Shown piece after piece: positions 1 to 6,512 of a DNA stretch of 7,099 nucleotides. The notes beneath the pieces are model-generated. The model was not told where the DNA came from. It saw only the letters and a list, made by a program, of their open reading frames with translations, and made no database searches. Source of the DNA: CAYGTS01 sp964352905 (GTDB lineage: Bacteria > Pseudomonadota > Gammaproteobacteria > JAHCLG01); the NCBI GenBank assembly GCA_964352905.1, contig CAYGTS010000131.1, positions 1 to 7,099 on the forward strand. The letters run 5' to 3'. The translations under genes were made by a program, and so were the position numbers. How positions within the stretch are numbered: the first letter of the stretch is position 1; every line of letters begins with the position of its first letter.

Positions 1-15
1 TTTTTTAGTGTTTTT

Positions 16-65
16 AATGTGAGATTGCCCAAATATGGCTGTTCCTCGCTACACGGGAATTGCTG
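16..65 (+). repeat. Degenerate copy of dispersed intergenic repeat (copy A)
   Basis: This stretch aligns to the intact copy at 5897-5947 with about 42 matches over 51 aligned columns, including a shared core (cccaaatatgg at 28-38, then gttcc) and the right end cgggaatt[g/a]ctg. The left terminal repeat seen in the 5881 copy is not recognisable here, so this copy is truncated or decayed. It is followed directly by a 13-mer, tgtgagcagatac (64-76), whose reverse complement occurs at 6387-6399, which suggests a further module of the same mosaic. No protein-coding content is present. A nonautonomous mobile or REP/BIME-like element is the likeliest nature, but this is inferred from structure only. 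Confidence 0.7.
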
Positions 66-179
66 TGAGCAGATACATTTTAGCGAGGTGGTCCTGGCCG
101 ATCGTTTGACTTCACTTGACAGGCAATTACGCAGCAAATTGAAAATGTATTGCATTTTATGTGTATATTACGTGTAAAG

Positions 180-392
180 TTTTGCACAGCTTGCGTAATT
201 TATTATGACATTGTGAGCCAAGAGGCTTTAAATTAGATTAATTAAACAATATATTACACAACCTATTGAAAAATAAAGATAAAAAATAGCTGTTCAAAAA
301 ATGAACAATTTAACAACCATGCCCTAAAACTGCTAGCTTTGGCAATGTTTAAACTTGTAATCCACAAAGTTATCCACAGCTTTTGTGAGTAA
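180..392. promoter_or_regulatory. Cluster of DnaA-box-like 9-mers in AT-rich DNA
   Basis: Two 9-mers fit the DnaA-box consensus TTWTNCACA exactly: TTTTGCACA at 180-188 and the canonical strong form TTATCCACA at 370-378. One-mismatch sites lie at 252-260 (TATTACACA), 358-366 (TAATCCACA) and, on the minus strand, 384-392. The four plus-strand sites share orientation, and the 358 and 370 sites are 12 bp apart. They could be a DnaA-titrating or DnaA-regulated site upstream of phaC. An origin is possible but not supported by neighbouring genes such as dnaA, gidA/mnmG or dnaN. Confidence 0.3.
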
Positions 393-414
393 AAAAATTG
401 CTGATTTTTTCACG

Positions 415-440
415 CCATTGTCATGACTATGGGCTTTTTT
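415..440 (+). terminator. Palindrome followed by T-run; possible terminator or operator
   Basis: An 18-bp palindrome at 415-432 (CCATtGTCA/TGACtATGG, imperfect only at the single T/T pair) is followed, after two bases, by six T at 435-440. As RNA it can fold into a short stem with a CATG loop and a U-tract, which is the layout of a weak intrinsic terminator. Because it lies upstream of the phaC promoter, it could stop transcription entering from the left. As DNA, its dyad symmetry would also suit a dimeric regulator. The stem is short and interrupted, so confidence is low. Confidence 0.3.
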
Positions 441-485
441 GTGAGTGATTTTCCATTAGGAATGTCAGGAAAAAAATACCAATCG

Positions 486-501
486 TTAGCTATTTAGCTA
501 A
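486..501. promoter_or_regulatory. Perfect 7-2-7 inverted repeat, candidate operator for phaC
   Basis: TTAGCTA (486-492) and TAGCTAA (495-501) are exact reverse complements separated by two T. The site ends 11 bp before the -10 hexamer at 513-518, so it covers the place where a -35 element would sit. A dimeric regulator bound here would compete with or recruit RNA polymerase. The regulator is unknown; none is encoded in the window. Confidence 0.4.
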
Positions 502-509
502 GCTTTATT

Positions 510-518
510 TGCTATAAT
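510..518 (+). promoter_or_regulatory. Extended -10 promoter for the phaC cluster
   Basis: TGCTATAAT is a perfect extended -10 element (TGn then TATAAT at 513-518). No good -35 hexamer stands at the usual spacing, which is typical of extended -10 promoters. Transcription would begin near 525, giving a leader of roughly 140 nt before the phaC start codon. The only symmetrical site nearby is the inverted repeat at 486-501, just upstream. Confidence 0.55.
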
Positions 519-667
519 TTATAAATGGCATACATGCAAAAAGGGTAATTGATCATCAGCGTTTTATAAACTTATTTTTAACTTGCTGAATAGTTAGAAA
601 TTATTTATCTTTTGCGAGTGATTTTTGATAACATGGGTAAATCTGCTGTGCCAAATGAGGTATCGTA

Positions 668-2470
668 ATGCCAAAAGCCATAAAGCTTGAAGAAGAAATT
701 AAGAGTTTCGAATCGTTATTACAAAATACCGCATCAATTTATGAAAAGACATATCAAGTAATGACGAGCTTCGTGAACCGCATGCAAAATCAGGATAGCG
801 CATTAGGTTGGGGTGATTTCCCAGAAATCTTAAAACTCTATCATGACTATCTGGCAAGTGCTTGGTCTGATCCTGCCAAAATTTTCGATCTACAGTTAAA
901 ATATTGGGGTGATATGATGCAAGTATGGCAAAACCTCACCTTAACTTGGTTGGGTATTCATTCTGAGCCAGTCATTGCATCACATGCAGGCGATAAACGC
1001 TTTAAAGACGAGGAGTGGGATAAAATACCACTGTTTGCCTTTGTTAAACAAGCCTATTTGTTAAACGCACAATACATGCAAGAAGCGGTTGGTGATGTTG
1101 AACATTTAGATGAAAAAAAGAAACGCCAATTGCATTTTTTTACAAAACAATTTGTTGATGCCCTGTCACCTTCTAATTTTATTGTGACTAATCCACAAGT
1201 GTTGCGCAAAACGCTGGATTCGCATGGTGAAAATTTAATTAATGGTCTTAATAACATGCTTGAAGATTTGCAACGTAATCCAAGCGGTAATGTTAATATT
1301 TGCATGACGGATATGGAAGCGTTTGAAGTTGGTAAAAATATTGCGACAACCAAAGGAAAAGTTGTTTTTCAAAATGACTTGATTCAATTAATTCAATATG
1401 AAGCGACAACCAAAGAGGTTTATGAAAAACCATTATTAATCATACCACCCTGGATCAATAAATATTACATTTTAGATTTGCAACCCAGCAACTCTTTAGT
1501 AAAGTACATGACTGACCAAGGTTTTACTGTTTTTATTATATCTTGGGTTAATCCTGATCAAAAATTTGCAAAATACACTTTCACTGAATATATGCAACAA
1601 GGTGCGCTTACCGCCGTTGATGAAATTTGCAATGCCACCCAGCAAAAATCAATTAACGTTGTGGGGTATTGCATTGGCGGCACGCTCTTAGCTGGGACCT
1701 TGGCATATTTAGCGGTTAAAAATAAGCAGCCTATTAATACTGCAACTTATTTTGCAACCTTGATCGATTTTTCAGAGCCTGGTGATTTAGGCGTGTTTAT
1801 TGATGAAATGCAAATTAAAAAATTAGAAAACCGCATGCAGAAACAAGGCTTTTTAGATGGTGCAAGCATGTCAACAACATTTAACATGCTACGTTCTAAT
1901 GAATTAATTTGGTCTTACTACATTAACAACTATTTGCTAGGCAAAGAGCCTTTTCCCTTCGATTTATTGTATTGGAATTGCGATAATACTAATTTGCCTG
2001 CAGCAATGCATAGTTTTTATTTGCGTGAAATGTATTTAAAAAATGATTTTTGCAAACCCAATCAAGTTAAATTTGCCGATACGCCAATTGATATTCGTAA
2101 GATAAAAGTGCCTGCCTATTTTCTTTCTGCGCACGCTGATCATATTGCACCGTGGGCAAGCACGTATAAAGGCGCTTTATTACATTCCGGTAAAGTTGAA
2201 TTTGTGCTAAGTGGTTCTGGTCATATTGCAGGAATTGTTAATCCTCCTGAAAATAAAAAATACGCTTACTGGAAAAATGAAACGTTAGTTAACAATCCCG
2301 AAGAATGGTTTGCTAATGCGATTGAAACAGAAGGATCTTGGTGGCCGGATTGGGTCAATTGGCTCAGCCAGTATAGTGGCAAAAAAGTACCTGCGCGTAA
2401 AGTTGCTTGTGGGCAATTAAAAATCATTGAAGACGCGCCAGGCAGTTACGTTAAAAGGCAATCGAGTTAA
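668..2470 (+). CDS. phaC: Poly(3-hydroxyalkanoate) synthase, class I type
   Basis: PhaC polymerises (R)-3-hydroxyacyl-CoA into polyhydroxyalkanoate at the granule surface, releasing CoA. The 600-residue length fits single-subunit (class I/II) synthases; the sequence looks most like class I. Residues about 1-250 form the N-terminal PhaC_N-type region, followed by an alpha/beta-hydrolase catalytic domain. The lipase-like box GYCIGG (333-338) supplies the nucleophile Cys335, Asp491 lies in ADHIAPW, and His519 lies in GSGHIAG, so the triad is complete. Also typical are PPWINKYYILDL (260-271), SWVNPD (292-297) and WWPDW (558-562). The ATG at 668 is preceded by gagg at 657-660, a suitable ribosome-binding site. 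This is the first gene of a likely operon; the thiolase starts 13 nt after its stop. No phasin or phaB adjoins it. Family assignment is firm; substrate chain length cannot be read from sequence alone. Confidence 0.95.
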   Translation: MPKAIKLEEEIKSFESLLQNTASIYEKTYQVMTSFVNRMQNQDSALGWGDFPEILKLYHDYLASAWSDPAKIFDLQLKYWGDMMQVWQNLTLTWLGIHSEPVIASHAGDKRFKDEEWDKIPLFAFVKQAYLLNAQYMQEAVGDVEHLDEKKKRQLHFFTKQFVDALSPSNFIVTNPQVLRKTLDSHGENLINGLNNMLEDLQRNPSGNVNICMTDMEAFEVGKNIATTKGKVVFQNDLIQLIQYEATTKEVYEKPLLIIPPWINKYYILDLQPSNSLVKYMTDQGFTVFIISWVNPDQKFAKYTFTEYMQQGALTAVDEICNATQQKSINVVGYCIGGTLLAGTLAYLAVKNKQPINTATYFATLIDFSEPGDLGVFIDEMQIKKLENRMQKQGFLDGASMSTTFNMLRSNELIWSYYINNYLLGKEPFPFDLLYWNCDNTNLPAAMHSFYLREMYLKNDFCKPNQVKFADTPIDIRKIKVPAYFLSAHADHIAPWASTYKGALLHSGKVEFVLSGSGHIAGIVNPPENKKYAYWKNETLVNNPEEWFANAIETEGSWWPDWVNWLSQYSGKKVPARKVACGQLKIIEDAPGSYVKRQSS

Positions 2471-2483
2471 GGAAAACAAGATT

Positions 2484-3782
2484 ATGAGTAGTAAACCACA
2501 AACACAAGCTGTTTATGTCGTTGATGGCGCGCGCACACCATTTTTAAAATCGTTAAATAAGCCAGGGCCTTTTTCTTCTTCTGATTTAGCAGTTGATGCG
2601 GCGCGGGTATTATTGGCACGCCAATCCTTTAAACCGAGTGATATTGAAGAAGTGATAACAGGTTGCATGGTGCCCGCTGCCGATGAAGCTAATATTGCGC
2701 GAGTGATTGCATTACGCTTAGGTTGTGGTGATAACGTTCCTGCATTTACCGTGCAACGCAATTGTGCTTCGGGAATGCAAGCAATTGATAATGCATATCA
2801 AGATATTCTATTAGGACGTCATGATTTAATCTTAGCTGGTGGCACCGATGCCATGAGTCGTGGTCCTTTACTTTATAATAAACAGATGGTGAATTGGTTT
2901 GTTAATTTGGCTAAAGCCAAAGGCGGTTTTGCGAAAGCCATGACGTTTTTAAAATTTCCAGTCACGCAAATATTTAATCCGGTGATTGCTTTATTGGTTG
3001 GTTTAACCGATCCCGTGGTAAATTTGAATATGGGCCAAACCGCAGAGAAATTGGCGTATTTATTTAATATTTCACGCGAAGAGATGGATAATTATGCCGT
3101 AAGTTCACATCACCGTTTGGCAGCGGCAATTGATGCCCATTACTTGGATGAGGTAGTGCCACTTTACACCCCGCAAGGTGAAGTGATTGAAACTGATCAA
3201 GGTTTGCGGCGTAATACCAACTTACATTTATTAGCAAAATTAAAACCGGTATTTGATCGTAAATTTGGCAATGTTACAGCAGGAAATAGTTCTCAAGTCA
3301 CCGATGGTGCTGCTTTTGTGATATTAGCAAGCGAAAAAGCAATTAAAAAATATAACTTACCTATACTAGGCAAGATCATTGATGTGCAATGGTCTGGTCT
3401 TGATCCCAGCGTAATGGGGTTAGGCCCAATTTATGCAACAACACAGTTATTGCAACGTCATAACTTACACAAAGACGATATTGATTATTGGGAATTAAAT
3501 GAAGCCTTTGCCGCACAAGTTTTAGCCTGTTTAAAGGCATGGGAAGATCCACGTTTTTGCCAAGAAAAACTCGGTTTAAAAGAGGCTTTTGGTAGTATTG
3601 ATCGTGATAAATTAAATATCGATGGTGGTGCAATTTCAATCGGTCATCCTGTCGGTGCCAGTGGCGCGCGCATTACATTACATTTATTAAATGTGCTTAA
3701 ACGTAAACAAGCAAAACGTGGCATTGCTACAATTTGTATTGGTGGTGGGCAGGGTGGTGCGATGCTGGTTGAGAGAGTTTAA
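2484..3782 (+). CDS. fadI: Acetyl-CoA C-acyltransferase (thiolase), FadI/HADHB type
   Basis: This thiolase cleaves 3-ketoacyl-CoA with CoA to acetyl-CoA and a shortened acyl-CoA; the reverse reaction condenses acyl-CoAs. The 432-residue product has the nucleophile Cys94 in QRNCASGMQ, NEAF at 339-342, GHP with His388, and the C-terminal acid/base Cys418 in CIGGGQGG, so catalysis should be intact. Residues about 128-182 form an extended loop between the N-terminal half and NMGQTAE. Such a loop is characteristic of FadI and mitochondrial HADHB, where it contributes to complex or membrane association, and distinguishes this protein from short PhaA/AtoB biosynthetic thiolases. The reading frame extends upstream to an ATG at 2427, but that start would overlap phaC by 44 bp. 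The ATG at 2484 has taagga at 2468-2473 and gives the normal MSSKPQTQAVYVVDGARTPF beginning. The close spacing to phaC suggests co-transcription and possible translational coupling. The fadI name is by resemblance; fadA or a PHA-specific thiolase role is possible. Confidence 0.9.
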   Translation: MSSKPQTQAVYVVDGARTPFLKSLNKPGPFSSSDLAVDAARVLLARQSFKPSDIEEVITGCMVPAADEANIARVIALRLGCGDNVPAFTVQRNCASGMQAIDNAYQDILLGRHDLILAGGTDAMSRGPLLYNKQMVNWFVNLAKAKGGFAKAMTFLKFPVTQIFNPVIALLVGLTDPVVNLNMGQTAEKLAYLFNISREEMDNYAVSSHHRLAAAIDAHYLDEVVPLYTPQGEVIETDQGLRRNTNLHLLAKLKPVFDRKFGNVTAGNSSQVTDGAAFVILASEKAIKKYNLPILGKIIDVQWSGLDPSVMGLGPIYATTQLLQRHNLHKDDIDYWELNEAFAAQVLACLKAWEDPRFCQEKLGLKEAFGSIDRDKLNIDGGAISIGHPVGASGARITLHLLNVLKRKQAKRGIATICIGGGQGGAMLVERV

Positions 3783-3871
3783 CTACAACGTTTCAATGGC
3801 GAAGCACTTTGTCATTGCCGCATTTCATTCGCAACAACAGGAATGAGAAAAAATCTTAATGAGAGGACAAT

Positions 3872-5872
3872 ATGACAATGCAATATCAACATTGGCAAAC
3901 ACAATTGGATGATCACAAAATTTTATGGTTAACCTTAAATCGCCACGATAAATCAGCAAATTCGCTCAATCGTGAAGTCTTAACCGAGTTTAATCACATT
4001 CTAGATGACATTAATAGTAATATTAGCAAACAAATTGGTGTGATTATTCAATCTGGCAAAAAAAATGGCTTTATTGCTGGGGCTGATATTGAACAGTTTG
4101 TTGAGTTAAACGATGAAAAAGAAGCGGTCGCACTTATTCGTACAGGACAACAGGTTTTTGATAAATTAGCACACTTAAAATTACCAACCGTTGCTATTAT
4201 TAATGGTTTTTGTTTAGGCGGTGGTTTTGAATTAGCGCTGGCTTGTCGTTATCGTGTGGCGTGTAATCAACCTAAAACAAAAATTGGTTTGCCGGAAATT
4301 TTCTTAGGTATTCATCCTGGTTGGGGCGGCACGGTGCGGCTGCCCAAACTGATTGGTGCGCCACTCGCTTTAAATGCGATCTTAACAGGCTACGCCTATT
4401 CTGCCGATCAAGCTTATAAACTCGGTATGATTGATGCCAGCGTCCCTGAACGACATCTCAATGCCGCGGCAGTTAAATTTATTTTAGATAAGCCATTGCC
4501 GCATGAACCCAGTCGCTTACAAGCGTTAACTAATACTAAGCCCATGCGATGGTTAATTTATCAATTTCAAACCTCTAAAAAAGTGGCTAAGTTAAAATCA
4601 TGGCCTGTGATTGGAAAATTTTTTCGCAATACTTTAATCAATAAAGCCAATCCCGATCATTATCCTGCGCCATTTGCGGTGATGAAAAAATGGTATGATT
4701 ATGGTGTTGCCGATGATGCAATGCTTGCTGAGGCGAATTCAATTGGTAAATTGTTAGTCAGTAAGACTTCTAAAAATTTAGTACGCGTTTTTTTCTTACA
4801 AGAACGCTTAAAAGGACTTGCAAAAGGTATTCATTTCAAAGCCAAACACGTGCATGTGATTGGGGCTGGCACCATGGGTGGCGATATTGCTGCGTGGTGT
4901 GCCTTAAAAGGACTCACGGTTACCTTACAAGATCGCGAACCAAAATACATTGCACCTGCAATTAAACGGGCTTATCAATTGTTTAAGAAAAAATTAAAAA
5001 AGCCACATCTTATTCAACAAGCCATGGATCGTTTAATGGCTGATCCTAAAGGCTGTGGCATAGCAGCAGCCGATGTGATTATTGAAGCGATTTTTGAAAA
5101 TTTAGAAGCAAAACAAGCCTTGTTTAAAACGTTAGAGCAACATGCCAAACCCGAAGCGATTTTAGCGAGCAATACTTCGAGTATTCCGTTAGATGAAATC
5201 AACCAAGTCTTACAGCAACCTGAACGCCTTGTGGGGATTCATTTTTTTAATCCTGTGGCTAAAATGCAATTAGTTGAAATTGTAAGAGGTGAAAAAACCA
5301 CGCAGACAATTATGGATCATGCTATCGCCTTTGTTGCCCAAATTGGCAAACTACCGTTACCCGTTAAATCCAGCCCTGGTTTTTTAATCAATCGCGTATT
5401 AATGCCGTATTTAATGCAAGCGATTACTTTGTACCAAGAAGCTGTGCCATTAGCCGTAATTGATAAAGCTGCCGTTAAATTTGGCATGCCAATGGGGCCT
5501 GTTGAGTTAATAGATACCGTTGGCTTGGATGTTGGCCTGGATGTTGCAAACTATTTAGTAAAAACATTAGGTGGCACTATTCCTGAACTGTTGCAGCAAA
5601 AAGTTGAGAAGGGTGAGCTTGGTAAAAAAACCGGCAAAGGTTTTTATACGTATAAAAACGGTCGTCCTATCAAGCCAGCTGTTGCCAGCGATTATCAGGC
5701 ACCAACCGATCTTGCTGAACGCCTGATCGAAGCCATGGTCCTGGAAGCAAAAAAATGTTTGCAAGAAGGTGTGGTGGCAGATGCAGATTTACTCGATGTT
5801 GGCATGATCTTTGGCACCGGTTTTGCGCCATTTCGTGGCGGGCCAATGCAATATGCCGATGATCATCATTAA
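3872..5872 (+). CDS. FadB/FadJ-type enoyl-CoA hydratase / 3-hydroxyacyl-CoA dehydrogenase
   Basis: This is a bifunctional beta-oxidation alpha subunit: it hydrates trans-2-enoyl-CoA and oxidises (S)-3-hydroxyacyl-CoA with NAD+. Residues about 10-200 are a crotonase domain with oxyanion-hole motif IAGADI (68-73), GGGFE with Glu120 and LPE with Glu142. The 22-residue gap between these glutamates matches my recollection of FadJ/HADHA rather than FadB (20). A linker (about 205-325) leads to the dehydrogenase: GAGTMGG nucleotide loop (331-337), ASNTSS (432-437), His457 in GIHFFNP and Glu469 as the catalytic dyad, then SPGFLINR and GMPMGPVEL. The final domain stops at FRGGPMQYADDHH, so at 666 residues it is about 40-60 shorter than E. 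coli FadB/FadJ. The gene ends eight bases before a repeat element. Gagagga at 3861-3867 supports ATG 3872; an in-frame ATG at 3878 is an alternative. It lies 89 nt after the thiolase, its probable complex partner. FadB and FadJ cannot be separated confidently. Confidence 0.93.
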   Translation: MTMQYQHWQTQLDDHKILWLTLNRHDKSANSLNREVLTEFNHILDDINSNISKQIGVIIQSGKKNGFIAGADIEQFVELNDEKEAVALIRTGQQVFDKLAHLKLPTVAIINGFCLGGGFELALACRYRVACNQPKTKIGLPEIFLGIHPGWGGTVRLPKLIGAPLALNAILTGYAYSADQAYKLGMIDASVPERHLNAAAVKFILDKPLPHEPSRLQALTNTKPMRWLIYQFQTSKKVAKLKSWPVIGKFFRNTLINKANPDHYPAPFAVMKKWYDYGVADDAMLAEANSIGKLLVSKTSKNLVRVFFLQERLKGLAKGIHFKAKHVHVIGAGTMGGDIAAWCALKGLTVTLQDREPKYIAPAIKRAYQLFKKKLKKPHLIQQAMDRLMADPKGCGIAAADVIIEAIFENLEAKQALFKTLEQHAKPEAILASNTSSIPLDEINQVLQQPERLVGIHFFNPVAKMQLVEIVRGEKTTQTIMDHAIAFVAQIGKLPLPVKSSPGFLINRVLMPYLMQAITLYQEAVPLAVIDKAAVKFGMPMGPVELIDTVGLDVGLDVANYLVKTLGGTIPELLQQKVEKGELGKKTGKGFYTYKNGRPIKPAVASDYQAPTDLAERLIEAMVLEAKKCLQEGVVADADLLDVGMIFGTGFAPFRGGPMQYADDHH

Positions 5873-5880
5873 TGCAACAC

Positions 5881-5947
5881 CAGCAATTCCCGGCGTAATG
5901 TTGAATTACCCAAATATGGCCGTTCCAAGCTACAGCGGGAATTACTG
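5881..5947. repeat. 67-bp inverted-repeat element (copy B, most complete)
   Basis: The ends are imperfect 15-bp inverted repeats: cagcaattcccggcg at 5881-5895 and cagcgggaattactg at 5933-5947, which reads cagtaattcccgctg on the other strand. Between them lies the core cccaaatatggccgttcc (5909-5926), shared with copies at 28-45 and, less exactly, 6427-6444. The element sits between the convergent fadB-like and membrane-protein genes and could form a long stem that serves both as a terminator. It lacks a T-tract of the classical kind. It is too short to encode anything, so a MITE-like or REP-like element is the most reasonable description. I could not identify a clear target-site duplication. 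Confidence 0.75.
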
Positions 5948-5957
5948 ACATCACCCA

Positions 5958-5968
5958 GGGAATTACTG
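5958..5968. repeat. Extra terminal-repeat half (gggaattactg)
   Basis: This 11-mer is identical to 5937-5947, the right end of the adjacent element, and lies 21 bp further on. It overlaps the 3' end of the minus-strand membrane-protein gene. On that strand it reads cagtaattccc and supplies the last glutamine codon and the TAA stop. It may be a remnant of a second, mostly lost element. Confidence 0.6.
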
Positions 5969-6370
5969 TAACTTATCCCATGCATTATCTTTACCACCCA
6001 GTTTTAGGCAGATATACAGCACTATAATGACAAAAAAGTTAGCAGTGGCAACAGCAACATGTGAGCCATTATAAATATTAATCCCCAGATTAAGCAAAGC
6101 AATTCCAGCTAAACAATAAAATGCCCATTTTCGCAAATAATAAAGCGCAATAATAAAAAAGATATTGCCTAACGTTGAAAAAGTAATGAACATGAAATAC
6201 AAATTATCCAGGCCATTATTCGGCAAATTACTCGCCACAACCGCAATACTCAAGGCTAGCAAGATATTAAAGCTAAGCATTAAGCTTAGTAATAGCAATA
6301 AGACAGGATGGCGGTAATTATCCGGCTTTGGGTGTTTGTTGCTTAAATTTTTTAGTTGAAAGATAGGCAT
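5963..6370 (-). CDS. Small four-helix membrane protein, function unknown
   Basis: I do not recognise this 135-residue protein. It is strongly hydrophobic, with four probable membrane helices at about residues 22-47, 54-78, 82-100 and 104-123. Basic residues before helix 1 (NKHPKPDNYRH) and between helices 2 and 3 (YLRKW) suggest both termini face the cytoplasm by the positive-inside rule. The KWAFYCL segment at the start of helix 3 resembles a K-W-[GA]-F-Y pattern seen in various small uncharacterised integral membrane proteins. No catalytic or metal-binding motif is visible. The ATG at 6368-6370 has only a modest purine-rich ribosome-binding site (gagaatgag on the minus strand), and a promoter candidate lies about 70 nt upstream. 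It is convergent with the fadB-like gene, and its stop codon lies within a repeat fragment, so its natural C-terminus may have been altered. A role in PHA metabolism is not supported. Confidence 0.75.
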   Translation of the reverse strand: MPIFQLKNLSNKHPKPDNYRHPVLLLLLSLMLSFNILLALSIAVVASNLPNNGLDNLYFMFITFSTLGNIFFIIALYYLRKWAFYCLAGIALLNLGINIYNGSHVAVATANFFVIIVLYICLKLGGKDNAWDKLQ

Positions 6371-6386
6371 AAACTCATTCTCGCGG

Positions 6387-6399
6387 GTATCTGCTCACA
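6387..6399 (-). repeat. 13-bp repeat module (tgtgagcagatac)
   Basis: The reverse complement of this segment is identical to 64-76, where the same 13-mer directly follows repeat copy A. Here it lies in the leader of the membrane-protein gene, 17 bp upstream of the start codon, and in the opposite orientation to the nearby core copy at 6427-6444. Together these suggest rearranged modules of the same repeat family. Confidence 0.5.
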
Positions 6400-6426
6400 C
6401 CCTTTAGCTTCAAATTTACTAGGAAC

Positions 6427-6444
6427 GCCAAATCTGAACGTTCT
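6427..6444 (+). repeat. Repeat core copy (gccaaatctgaacgttct)
   Basis: This segment matches the core of the 67-bp element (5909-5926) at 13 of 18 positions, and the inverted copy at the window end more closely: the reverse complement of 6429-6444 matches 7079-7094 at 15 of 16 positions. It has no recognisable terminal repeats. It lies at the predicted start of the membrane-protein transcript, so it may form part of that leader. Confidence 0.5.
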
Positions 6445-6449
6445 GGTAA

Positions 6450-6479
6450 ATTATAGAGGTAAAGGGCATGAGATACCAA
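6450..6479 (-). promoter_or_regulatory. Promoter for the membrane-protein gene
   Basis: On the minus strand, TTGGTA (6474-6479) and a perfect TATAAT (6450-6455) are separated by 18 bp. The -35 matches the sigma-70 consensus at four of six positions. Transcription would begin near 6443 and give a leader of about 70 nt before the ATG at 6370. Confidence 0.45.
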
Positions 6480-6512
6480 TAATATTACTTAGCCAGGCGC
6501 ATGCCATATTAA

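Larger units (their letters stand above)
1..667. other. Gene-free AT-rich region upstream of phaC
   Basis: No convincing coding sequence was found on either strand in these 667 bases. The first 76 bases contain a degenerate copy of the dispersed repeat found elsewhere in the window. The middle is strongly AT-rich, especially about 225-310, and carries several 9-mers that match or nearly match the DnaA box. The stretch 415-440 is a palindrome followed by six T. From about 486 onward lies the phaC promoter region. The upstream neighbour is outside the window, so it is unknown whether this gap also ends another transcript. Confidence 0.7.

Noticed and set aside
106..170. TTGACT/TTGACA hexamers at 106-111 and 116-121 as promoter -35 elements
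   Set aside because: No acceptable -10 hexamer lies at 16-18 bp; the TATATT at 164-169 is too far away.
1054..1353. Minus-strand open frame inside phaC
   Set aside because: Lies opposite well-conserved PhaC sequence with an intact catalytic domain; no recognisable protein features.
2427..2483. Longer thiolase start at ATG 2427
   Set aside because: It would overlap phaC by 44 bp and add 19 residues unlike any thiolase N-terminus; ATG 2484 has a good ribosome-binding site and gives the normal family start.
3376..3639. Minus-strand open frame inside the thiolase gene
   Set aside because: Antisense to conserved thiolase motifs; composition looks like a reading shadow.
3783..3871. Terminator or internal promoter between thiolase and fadB-like genes
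   Set aside because: Only a short 5-pair hairpin near 3798-3819 without a T-run and no clear -35/-10 pair; the two genes are more simply read as one transcript.
5567..5954. Two overlapping minus-strand frames at the 3' end of the fadB-like gene
   Set aside because: Both are antisense to conserved dehydrogenase sequence, one begins within the repeat, and neither resembles a known family.
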